Positions 9,347 through 18,065 of a stretch of 64,000 nt of DNA are shown here, piece after piece. The position numbers and the translations under genes were made by a program. Positions within the stretch are counted from its first letter, which is position 1, and each line of letters opens with the position of its first letter. Under the pieces are notes generated by a model that was given only the letters and a program-made list of their open reading frames with translations, was not told the origin of the DNA and did no database searches. The DNA is from Gordonia malaquae NBRC 108250 (GTDB lineage Bacteria; Actinomycetota; Actinomycetes; Mycobacteriales; Mycobacteriaceae): contig NZ_BAOP01000017.1 in assembly GCF_000344135.1 (NCBI RefSeq), positions 39,419 to 103,418 on the forward strand, read 5' to 3'.

Positions 9347-12300
9347 ATGCGCAAGCTTCTGATCGTCGGCTGCGGTGGATCCGGCGGCGCGACGCTCTCG
9401 TACATGATGGATCAGCTGCTGTCCGATCTCGCCGATCACGGCATCGACAAGATCCCGGCGGGCTGGCAGTTCGTGCACGTCGACGTGCCGATCTCGCCCG
9501 ACGAGGGCAAGAACGTGAAGTCGGTGCCCGAGATGGGCGGCGTCTACAGCGGCGTCGGCCCACAGGGCGACTCGTACTCGGTGCTCGACAGCGGCCTCTC
9601 GCAGGGACTCGTCGCGTCGGGCGCCCTCGCGGAGTTCGCGACGTGGGCGCCGCGCAACCCGGAGTCGGTGACGGTACCGATCAGCGTCGGTGCAGGTCAG
9701 TACCGTGCGATCGGCCGCGCGATCACGCTGAGCCGGATCAACAAGGTGTACGCCGACCTGCAGCGCGCGTGGGGACAGCTGTACGACTCGCAGACCAACC
9801 CGGAGATGCGTGCGTTGTCGCTGCCCGGCGCGGGCGGCTTCGATCCCGGTGACGATCCGATCGTCCTCGTCGTGTCGTCGATGGCGGGCGGCGCAGGCGC
9901 ATCGATGGCGTTGGACGTCTGCCGCATCCTCACTCTCATCCCCGGCGTGAACCCCGACCTGATGGGCGTCTTCATGGTGACGCCAGACATCTTCGGCGAC
10001 GAGAACCATCCGTCGTTCTCGGGCACCCGCCCCAACGCCCTCGCGATGCTCGGCGAGATCATCGCCAGCCAGACCGGTGCGGCCCGCGCGCACGACGTCA
10101 CGATCATGCGGGCGCTCGGCCACCAGAACGGCGCGGGTTCGGTCACCCCGTTCAAGCGCGTTTTCCCGGTCGGCGCGCACGTCGGCAACGAACGAACTCT
10201 GTTCGGCGACGGTTCCCAGGGCAGCGTCTACCGCGGGCTCGGACGTGGTCTGGCAGCACTCATCCAGTCGGGCAGCGCGATGCAAGACTTCGTGGCATAC
10301 GACCTCGGCAACGGGCGTCATCTCGAAGCCGCACCGGAGTTCCTCGCGTGGGGCGCCGACAACTCCGACAACGTCCCGTGGGGCGCCTTCGGGTACGCCA
10401 GCATCAGCATGGGCCGCGACCGGTACGCCGAGTACGCCGCGCAGCGACTGGCCCGCAGCAGCGCAGACCTCCTGCTGTCGGGCCACCTGAACCCCAACGA
10501 TCCGGCGTCGGCGGAAGAGCAGGTGTCCGGCCGTCTCGACGTGCAGTGGAGCAACATCTGCGCGCGCCTCGGCCTTCCCGACAGTCAGGGCCTCCAGAGC
10601 GGTGTCGGCTCGTGGGTGTGGTCCACCGTCCTGCCCCAGGATCAGGTGAACGCCCGGGCGCGCGCGATCGTCAACAGCATCGTGCGGCCGCGCATCGACC
10701 AGACGCCCGGCGTGAACGGTCAGCAGTGGGCCGGCTCGGTGAGCCGTGTGCTCGCCGAACAGCGCGACCAACTCCTCCGGGCCGCATCCGAAGCCGCCTA
10801 CGGTGTCGCGTTCTCGTGGGCGGGACGCTTCGACGGCGCGCTGCAGCAGATCACGACCGAGGCCGTCGCCGAGATCGGCCTGCCGTACGCGTCCGGACTG
10901 GTCAAGCGCGCCTCGCGCACCATGCAGGCCATCCTGCCCGGCGCGCAGCAGCTGACCAGCTTCGTACCGACGGACGTCGCGGAACCGTCACCCGAGCTGG
11001 CCCGCACGATGGCGTCACTGAAGGGAGCGGTGAACAATCCCGCAGCTCTCACCGAGCAGGTCCTCGACAGTGTGAGCGCCGCCCTCACCGGCCACATCTA
11101 CGCCGCACTCGCCCACAACATCTCCGACTTCGCGGGTGCGTCTGTCAGCGAGCTCTTCGATCCCCTGATCGCAGCGCTCGACGAGGCGCAGACCGTGCTG
11201 CGGGACGCCGCCGACCGCCAGCGTGCACATGTCGCCCTCGCCGACCTCCGGACCGACGAGTACGCGGCGTGGCCCGCCGACACCGACGCCCGCGTCGCGG
11301 ACCGCTTCTCCGAGGCGGACAACGAAGTGATGCTGACGAGTTCCGACAACTTCCAGGGTCAGTACCAGGCCGACCTCCCGGCGTCGGTCGATCAGGGTCT
11401 CGGTGCCCAGGCCTTCGAGACGGGGCGCCGGATCGCGATCCGCGAGGTGGTGACCGGCTGGTGGGAGACCGTCAGCGGCACGCAGCCGCCCGGCGCGGTC
11501 CTCCCGACAGTCGAACGGCTCGGGCCGTGGTCGTCCCGCGCGTTCCCGCGAAACCCGGAGACCGGCGAGACCATAAACGGCAGTCCGGCCAGGTTCGACG
11601 TCCACGTCCGACCGTCCGAACTCTTGTCGCGCTCGCGCCAGTTCGTGGGACGTCCCGGCCGGTCGTTCGACCGTTACGTCTCGCAGTCGCTGCAGGACTA
11701 CGTGACGGGCCGTTCGGGCAGTGTCGATCAGGGCGTGCCCGAGTCGGAACTCGCGCGCCGTCAGCACGACCTGATCGGGCGCTTCGCCCAGGCCGTGCAG
11801 CTCGCCCGGCCGTTGGCGAGCGTGAACCTCAACGCGTTGAAGATCATGCACAACAACGCGGACCTCGAGTACACGTTCAAGTTCTCGGCCGTCCCGTTCC
11901 AGCACCTGGTGGTCGCCGACACCCTTCGCAGCGAGCTGACGGGCACCCAGCACGTCGGCATCGAGACGGTCAACGCGTTCACGTCGGCTCTCACCGACGA
12001 GAGCGGCATCAAGCGCATCGACATTTTCGGCAACTTCCCGAACTACTCACCGCTGGTGTACGAGTCGGTCGGTCAGCCGGCCTCCAAGCAGTGGCTGTCT
12101 GCGTCGCCGAAGGAACGCGACTCGTTCTGGCGGTACCGCCGGACCCGTCCGCTCGCGGCGAGCCTCCCGATGCCTGCTGCGGAACGCCGCGCGATGGTGG
12201 CCGGTTGGCTCCTCGGCCGGGCGCTCGGCTTCATCCGGATGCCTGAGCCGCCGTTGTTCGACCGCGCCGTGCAGGTGTGGGACAAGTCCCAGACCAGATG

Positions 12301-12952
12301 GGTCTCGTTCCCGCATCCGCTGCTGACCCCGCAGGGCAAGCACCACGGCGAATTCGACTGGCTGCCTGCCGTCCTCGAATCGTCGTTGCTGGCGATCGCG
12401 TCCGCGCACCAACCCCCGGTCATGGAATCGATGCATCCGTACCGCGCGCTGCGTCAGATCTTCGACGCCGGACCACTTGAGCCGACACCGATCAACAACC
12501 GCGCTCACCTGTCGGCAGTCGCGAACATCGCCGAATGGCTGCGCACCGGCGAGAGCTCCACCGGTGTAGCCCCCGGACTGAAGAACACCGGTCCCGGCGT
12601 CTCCATCGAGGACCGTGCGGCCGAACTCCGCAAGTACCTGGAGGCGTACCGCGGCTTCGCGTCGACCAACTTCATGGCGACGGGCGCGGGCATCGAGGAC
12701 GGGCTGCCGCCCGCACCGGGCGGCGGCACGTTCGCCGACATCACCAGCCGCGCCCAGGCGTCGGCGACGCCGATCTTCCGCGACCTCGCCCCCGACGTGG
12801 TCTGGGCGACGCAGCAGATCGTCGCCCTGCTCGATCTGGCAGTTGATCAGGCTCATCGCCCGATCACCGCATCCGGCCCGATCGTCCCGAATGCGCAGCA
12901 GCAGACCTGGGACGCACCGCGTCCCGTCGACGGGCTGGAGGGCCTCCTGTGA
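9347..12952 (+). CDS. Large tubulin-like (Tubulin_2-type) protein
   Basis: A 1201-residue protein. The N-terminus KLLIVGCGGSGG is a Gly-rich nucleotide-binding loop, and SSMAGGAGAS near residues 177-186 sits where tubulin/FtsZ proteins carry GGGTGS. Together these match the large bacterial tubulin-like family known to travel with vWA and GTPase genes. The other ~900 residues are mostly helical with no recognised domain. GAGG lies about 12 bases before the ATG; the end overlaps the next gene by 4 bp (GTGA). Predicted to be a cytoplasmic nucleotide-binding, possibly polymerising core. Family membership is inferred from the two loops and context. Confidence 0.7.
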   Translation: MRKLLIVGCGGSGGATLSYMMDQLLSDLADHGIDKIPAGWQFVHVDVPISPDEGKNVKSVPEMGGVYSGVGPQGDSYSVLDSGLSQGLVASGALAEFATWAPRNPESVTVPISVGAGQYRAIGRAITLSRINKVYADLQRAWGQLYDSQTNPEMRALSLPGAGGFDPGDDPIVLVVSSMAGGAGASMALDVCRILTLIPGVNPDLMGVFMVTPDIFGDENHPSFSGTRPNALAMLGEIIASQTGAARAHDVTIMRALGHQNGAGSVTPFKRVFPVGAHVGNERTLFGDGSQGSVYRGLGRGLAALIQSGSAMQDFVAYDLGNGRHLEAAPEFLAWGADNSDNVPWGAFGYASISMGRDRYAEYAAQRLARSSADLLLSGHLNPNDPASAEEQVSGRLDVQWSNICARLGLPDSQGLQSGVGSWVWSTVLPQDQVNARARAIVNSIVRPRIDQTPGVNGQQWAGSVSRVLAEQRDQLLRAASEAAYGVAFSWAGRFDGALQQITTEAVAEIGLPYASGLVKRASRTMQAILPGAQQLTSFVPTDVAEPSPELARTMASLKGAVNNPAALTEQVLDSVSAALTGHIYAALAHNISDFAGASVSELFDPLIAALDEAQTVLRDAADRQRAHVALADLRTDEYAAWPADTDARVADRFSEADNEVMLTSSDNFQGQYQADLPASVDQGLGAQAFETGRRIAIREVVTGWWETVSGTQPPGAVLPTVERLGPWSSRAFPRNPETGETINGSPARFDVHVRPSELLSRSRQFVGRPGRSFDRYVSQSLQDYVTGRSGSVDQGVPESELARRQHDLIGRFAQAVQLARPLASVNLNALKIMHNNADLEYTFKFSAVPFQHLVVADTLRSELTGTQHVGIETVNAFTSALTDESGIKRIDIFGNFPNYSPLVYESVGQPASKQWLSASPKERDSFWRYRRTRPLAASLPMPAAERRAMVAGWLLGRALGFIRMPEPPLFDRAVQVWDKSQTRWVSFPHPLLTPQGKHHGEFDWLPAVLESSLLAIASAHQPPVMESMHPYRALRQIFDAGPLEPTPINNRAHLSAVANIAEWLRTGESSTGVAPGLKNTGPGVSIEDRAAELRKYLEAYRGFASTNFMATGAGIEDGLPPAPGGGTFADITSRAQASATPIFRDLAPDVVWATQQIVALLDLAVDQAHRPITASGPIVPNAQQQTWDAPRPVDGLEGLL

Positions 12953-15630
12953 CCGACACACTGACAGTGCTGGTGTCGCCGGGCGGCATCGCCGACGGCG
13001 TCGTCTCCGGCCTCGCCGACTTGACCGCGGCCGGACTCGTCGATGAGTTCGTCTGGGCCCGCTACACTCCCGGCACTCCCATCACCGAGGTCACCGTTGT
13101 CGACTCAGGGACGTCGCGGGGAGTCACCCTGCAGCGGTTCGTCAGCGATCGTCGGGTGGGCGCACTCCGACTGTGCCTGCTGACGCCTGCGACGTCCGAC
13201 TCCCAGCCGATCGATGTCCTCGGTGAGGTCGCCGCAGCCCAGGCCCTGGTCAGCGCAACCGGTGCAGCCGACGTCGTGCGTCTCCAGTGCCTGCTTGTCG
13301 GCTCGGACGGCGCACCGTCGCACGTCGAGTCGCTGGTCATCGAGGGCTGGCACAACATCGTGGTGGCACCGGAGGACTCCCGCGGTCCCGGTTTCGGCCG
13401 GATCGCGACTCCCGAACGCCCCGGTATCGCCGACACAGCGCGTTACGCGGCACCCGTCGTCGCGGGTCTGACGGGCCTGTGGACCGGTGTCGACGAGACC
13501 GGCCTCGACGGCGAGTACATCCTCCCCGGGTCAGTCGTTCGTCTCGCCCGCACGTACTACCGCAGGCTCCGGACCGACGAGGTCGAGACCCGTCTGCGAT
13601 CGGAGATCCTCGCGCAAGACGGCAACCTGCCGATCCCCACTGATCTGCACGTGCAGGTGGTCCCCGTGCAGGATCCCGCACTGGCGGCGTCGACAATGGC
13701 GCAGGCGCTGTGGCGTGCCAATCCCGGCGTTCTGAAGGGTCCGCGCATGCCGTACGAGGCGCACGCCGCGGAGAAGATCGGCGCCTGGGCGGCGATCAAG
13801 ATGTTCTTCGGCTTCCTATGGGCGAGCCTCAAGAACGCACCCGCCTCCTGGTACCGCGGTCTTGTCGACAACATCTCCGGCCGCATCGCGATCAGCGTGC
13901 AGAACGCCGTGTTCACCGACGCCCCCGCCGCCTACGAGGTGGTGGTCCGAGGAAGGCACGCCGACGGCACCCGCGCCGGATGGGCCGACATCGGCGCGGC
14001 GACCGAGCAGCTGTCCGGACTCATCGGCCGTCCCGACCTGATCCAACACGCGGGCGACGACCTCGGCGGACTGTGGCAGGACTACACCGGTGGGGCCTTC
14101 ACCCTCGCGGACGCGGGCAGCCGCGGCGCGGGCAAGGGTTTGAACCCGATTCCGGTCGGCGCGGCGCGCGGTGTCGTCACCAGCTCCAGCTCGATCGTTC
14201 CCGGCCCACGCGAGCGATTCGTCATCAGCAACGGCGGAGTGGCCGCGGCCGTTCGGACCGGCAGCGTGGACGCCACCGATCCCCTCGGCATCGGTGACCT
14301 CCGTGCTCGTCTCACCGAGCTGCAATCCAGTCCCGACCTCGGACTGCAGGCGGGCAGCACCCTCGGTGAACTGAACTCGTGGGCCTCGCGGAACGCCCCA
14401 AGCTACGGATCGGCCGTCGGTTCTGCGTTGGCCTCGGCGTTCACCGAAGCGCTGTCGGAGTTCCAGCACCTGCTGGAACGTTTCCGCACCGCGGTGACGC
14501 CGCCCGATCCCGGCGAGGGCCGTCTCACGCTGGCGCGGTGGACACAGGTGCTGGTGCTGGCATGGCTGGTGCTGTCGGGCGTGTACATCTGGCTCGGCGC
14601 CAGCGATCGTGTGCGCTGGTGGATTCCCGTGTTGGTGGTCCTCGGTTCACTCGTGGTGCTGCTCGTCTCCCTGTGCATCGCCTTCATCAGGTCGCAACGC
14701 CAACTGTTCGCTCTCCTTCACCAGCGGCGCAAAGTCCTCAGCGACCGCGCCGTCGACGATCAGAACCTGCAGTCGGCGTTCGCCGACCTGCGTCGCCTGT
14801 CGCAGGCCTACGGCCAGTTCCTGTCGTGGAGCCGTGCAGTCGGCAGTTTCTTGGAGTCGCCGCTCGGACCCGACGGGCACACCACGTCGACGCCGCTCGC
14901 TGTGTCGTGGGGAATGCCGATGTCGACCGCGGTCGGTGTCGCGCAGCCGTCGGACGAGAGCATCGACCGCACGGCGGCCGACCTGCGTCGCGATCTGTAT
15001 CACCCCAGTTGGCTCACCGAGCCGTGGGAAGACTTCATCGCCGCGACCGGGACCCTCCTGCCCGGCGCCGATCGGTCGGCAGGCCGCTCCACACTGTGGC
15101 GGGACCGCGGTGCGGGCACCTCGTCGGGGCTCGACCGGTGGTCGAGCGACGTGTATTTCGGTCGGGTCACCTCCACCGGCGCGGATCGCGTCTGGGACGA
15201 GGCGCTCACCCTGCTCAACACCCGTCGGACCGACCTCATCGGCGGACTCGTCGGCACCGTCCAGGTGGTGGGCGGCCAAGCGCAGCCCATCAACGAGTTC
15301 CTTGCGGGCCTCGACCGGGCGGCCACGCCGTCCGGGTCGTTCTCCGGCGACGTGCTGACCGACGTCGCGCGCTCATCCGGTGTCGGTGAAGTGCTGGTGG
15401 ATCGTCGTTCCCCCACCCGCACCGGTATCGGGATCGTATGCGTCGCCACGCAGCTCTCGGACGGATTCACCATCGACCGCATCAAGCATGCGGGCGGCGC
15501 ACAGCAGTCGTCGTGGTCGGCCGCACCGATCCAGGCGCCGGACAACGGTTGGACGTCGACCTCGTCCGACGATCAGGACAAGCCATCTGAGTTCCGAACC
15601 CCGGGCCTGAGCGACGGGTTCACGTTCTGA
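12949..15630 (+). CDS. Large two-TM protein of the tubulin-like/vWA operon
   Basis: An 893-residue protein starting at a GTG inside the preceding stop (GTGA). Residues 1 to about 520 form a soluble region (MTDTLTVLVSPGGIADGVV at the start). About 530-590 hold a hairpin of two membrane helices (VLVLAWLVLSGVYIWLGA and WIPVLVVLGSLVVLLVSL). A basic, helical region of about 300 residues follows. No known domain is recognised. Always-overlapping neighbours and matched composition make it an obligate operon member, probably holding the tubulin-like protein at the membrane. Confidence 0.75.
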   Translation: MTDTLTVLVSPGGIADGVVSGLADLTAAGLVDEFVWARYTPGTPITEVTVVDSGTSRGVTLQRFVSDRRVGALRLCLLTPATSDSQPIDVLGEVAAAQALVSATGAADVVRLQCLLVGSDGAPSHVESLVIEGWHNIVVAPEDSRGPGFGRIATPERPGIADTARYAAPVVAGLTGLWTGVDETGLDGEYILPGSVVRLARTYYRRLRTDEVETRLRSEILAQDGNLPIPTDLHVQVVPVQDPALAASTMAQALWRANPGVLKGPRMPYEAHAAEKIGAWAAIKMFFGFLWASLKNAPASWYRGLVDNISGRIAISVQNAVFTDAPAAYEVVVRGRHADGTRAGWADIGAATEQLSGLIGRPDLIQHAGDDLGGLWQDYTGGAFTLADAGSRGAGKGLNPIPVGAARGVVTSSSSIVPGPRERFVISNGGVAAAVRTGSVDATDPLGIGDLRARLTELQSSPDLGLQAGSTLGELNSWASRNAPSYGSAVGSALASAFTEALSEFQHLLERFRTAVTPPDPGEGRLTLARWTQVLVLAWLVLSGVYIWLGASDRVRWWIPVLVVLGSLVVLLVSLCIAFIRSQRQLFALLHQRRKVLSDRAVDDQNLQSAFADLRRLSQAYGQFLSWSRAVGSFLESPLGPDGHTTSTPLAVSWGMPMSTAVGVAQPSDESIDRTAADLRRDLYHPSWLTEPWEDFIAATGTLLPGADRSAGRSTLWRDRGAGTSSGLDRWSSDVYFGRVTSTGADRVWDEALTLLNTRRTDLIGGLVGTVQVVGGQAQPINEFLAGLDRAATPSGSFSGDVLTDVARSSGVGEVLVDRRSPTRTGIGIVCVATQLSDGFTIDRIKHAGGAQQSSWSAAPIQAPDNGWTSTSSDDQDKPSEFRTPGLSDGFTF

Positions 15631-18065
15631 TGACAGCAGGCACGATCAGTTCTGACATGATCGACCGTCTCATCGACGCTGTCGGTTCGACGAACACCCC
15701 GGCTCCGACGCCGACCCGGATCAACGAGTTCCGAGCCGACCCCGACGGGTGGGCTCCCGACGGAGTCAGCGAAGCGGCGTGGTTCTCCCAGGTCCGACGT
15801 CTCCTCGATCAGATCGCCCTCGGCGTGATGGTGGACGCGGCAATCGCACTGATGCCGTCGTCCGCCGTCAACGCACCCGCATCGATGACAGGCGAGCCCG
15901 TCGCCCCGCCGAACGTCGAAACGCCCGCCGTCGAACCGGAACCGGCAGTTGCCGCAGACTGGCGACCGCTCGCGGTGGAGGCGCTCATCGCGTGGCGCAC
16001 CGAGCAGATGGCGTTGGGCGTCGCAGGCGCCGAGTCGATCCGCGACATCACGTTGCGCAACATCGTCAAGTTCAATCGCACGAGCGAAGCAGAGATCGCC
16101 AGTGCGCTGATCGGACCCGCATCCGAACTGGCGGGAGACATCGCCGCAGTCATAGCCCGGTTCGCGCCGGTGAGTGAGCTGCCCGAACCCGTCGAACCGG
16201 TGCACACCCCGCGCCACGCGGCACCGGCCGATCCGCCGACCGGCAGTTCGCCGTCCGAGGTCGCACCCGTTCCGGAGGTTCCCGTTGCCGCACCCGTGCA
16301 CGCGGTGGCGACTGCCCAGACCTCCGCACCGGTTCTCACCACGGCGCCGGCCGCACCGATCGCACCGGCCGGTCCCGGCGTCTCGCACGCAGATTTCGTC
16401 GAGTACGCGTTCGGGATGGACAACCGTGACAACCCGATCCGCATCGAGCAGACGGCCACGTCGACCGAACTCTCCTGGGAGCCGTTCACCCCCGAGATTC
16501 CCGGCCAGACCGTGCTGTACCGCCTCGTGTCCGGCGACGACTCGTCCCCGTACAAACCGGAGGCGGGCGACCTGCTCGCCGCCGACGACGCCCTGCAGTT
16601 CGTCGACCCACGCTTCCTGACGAGCGCCGCGCGGTACTACCAGGTGTGGTGCCACGTCGGACGCGACAGAGACGACGCCCGACGGAACCAGCCGATCCTC
16701 TGGGCCACAGGCGAAGCGGTCAGCCCCGTCGACGACTTCGAGTTGTTCGAAGAGGAGGGCCGGATCATCGGGCGCTGGTCGACACGACCGGGCACACGAT
16801 GTGTCCGCGTCACCCGGCGTTCCCTCGACGACGGCCACAGCGGTGAGACGCCGATCGCCGACGGCGAGGCGAACCTGACGGGCTTCGTCGACGACACAGC
16901 GGTCCGCGGCCGCCGCTTCCTCTATCAGGCCAAGGCCGAAGTCGAAGTGAAGGAGACAGGCCGCCTGTCGCCTGTCGTGCAGCGCGATGTCCTCGTCTCC
17001 GTGAAGCTGACTCCGGTGCGCGATCTGGCTGCCGAGTCGACCGGACCCGACCGGTTCGACATCATCTGGACCGCTCCGAGCACAGGCCAGAAGGTCGACG
17101 TCTTCCTGACACGCCAGCCTCCGCAGGCGGGCCTCGACCTCGAGGACCTCGACGCGTCGGCTCTCGAACACGCCGGACTCACCATCGTCAACCAGGTGAA
17201 GGATCCGATCCGGGCTGCTGACGACGGTCGCGCTCAGATCGTCGGCATGCGCTGGCCGAGCGACTGGGACCGGGCGTACCTGACACCGGTCACCTCGTTC
17301 AACGGCCGTGTCCGGGTGGGTCGGACCGAGGTGTTCACCCGGCCGATCCCGGCCGTCGTCGAACCTCGAATCGTCGAACGGCTCGACACCCAGCTCATCG
17401 TGTTCGGCTGGCCGCAAGGCGCGTCGTCGGTTCAGGTCCACGTCGGTGTGGAGCCGATGACGCCTGAGGAGATCTGCCAGGGGCAGCCGCTCGCCGAGGC
17501 CAGCCAGACCGAGTACCACCGCGACGGGTCGGTGATCCTCCGCCATCCGCTGCAGGCAGAGGGCTGCATCGTGTGTGTCGTCCCGATCGCCTACTCCGAC
17601 GGCCGCCAACTGCGTGGCGACATCACCGAGCTCACCTATCAGGGGCTCCGTCGGATGAGTTATGCCCTGACGCCTGCCGGCCCGCCGATCGATCCGAACG
17701 TGCCGCCGCAGCCGCAGGCACGGCGCATCGTGAACCTCTCGATAGCCGCCCCCGCCGTGATCGACGCACCTCCGCCTTTTGTCGCGGTGTTCAACCCGGA
17801 GCGACTCCCCCTGGACCCGAAGGACGGCAGGCACCTGCAATTCGGCGCACCGAACCGCCAGCCGCTCCCGCACGCGACGGTGCCGCAGATCCGCCCGTCC
17901 ACGCATCCGATTCCGACCGGTTACACGCTCGATCTCACCGGCGCGGTCGGGTTCGTCCGCGTGTTCGTCTACTCCCGAGCCGACGAACCCGCACGGTACG
18001 CCCTGCAGGATCCGCCCATCGATCAGTTGTACCTGCCTGCACCCGCGAATCCGGGGCTGCGATGA
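15630..18065 (+). CDS. Multidomain protein with FN3-like modules
   Basis: An 811-residue protein sharing one base with the previous stop (TGATG). About 240 residues of helical and Pro/Ala-rich sequence precede several beta-rich modules. These resemble fibronectin type III repeats: ELSWEPFTPEIPGQTVLYRL with ARYYQVWCHV, and later FDIIWTAPSTGQKVDVFL. No signal peptide or TM helix is visible, so it is probably cytoplasmic, which is unusual for FN3. A role as adaptor between the tubulin-like protein and the GAP1-like protein encoded next is an inference from gene order. Confidence 0.65.
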   Translation: MTAGTISSDMIDRLIDAVGSTNTPAPTPTRINEFRADPDGWAPDGVSEAAWFSQVRRLLDQIALGVMVDAAIALMPSSAVNAPASMTGEPVAPPNVETPAVEPEPAVAADWRPLAVEALIAWRTEQMALGVAGAESIRDITLRNIVKFNRTSEAEIASALIGPASELAGDIAAVIARFAPVSELPEPVEPVHTPRHAAPADPPTGSSPSEVAPVPEVPVAAPVHAVATAQTSAPVLTTAPAAPIAPAGPGVSHADFVEYAFGMDNRDNPIRIEQTATSTELSWEPFTPEIPGQTVLYRLVSGDDSSPYKPEAGDLLAADDALQFVDPRFLTSAARYYQVWCHVGRDRDDARRNQPILWATGEAVSPVDDFELFEEEGRIIGRWSTRPGTRCVRVTRRSLDDGHSGETPIADGEANLTGFVDDTAVRGRRFLYQAKAEVEVKETGRLSPVVQRDVLVSVKLTPVRDLAAESTGPDRFDIIWTAPSTGQKVDVFLTRQPPQAGLDLEDLDASALEHAGLTIVNQVKDPIRAADDGRAQIVGMRWPSDWDRAYLTPVTSFNGRVRVGRTEVFTRPIPAVVEPRIVERLDTQLIVFGWPQGASSVQVHVGVEPMTPEEICQGQPLAEASQTEYHRDGSVILRHPLQAEGCIVCVVPIAYSDGRQLRGDITELTYQGLRRMSYALTPAGPPIDPNVPPQPQARRIVNLSIAAPAVIDAPPPFVAVFNPERLPLDPKDGRHLQFGAPNRQPLPHATVPQIRPSTHPIPTGYTLDLTGAVGFVRVFVYSRADEPARYALQDPPIDQLYLPAPANPGLR

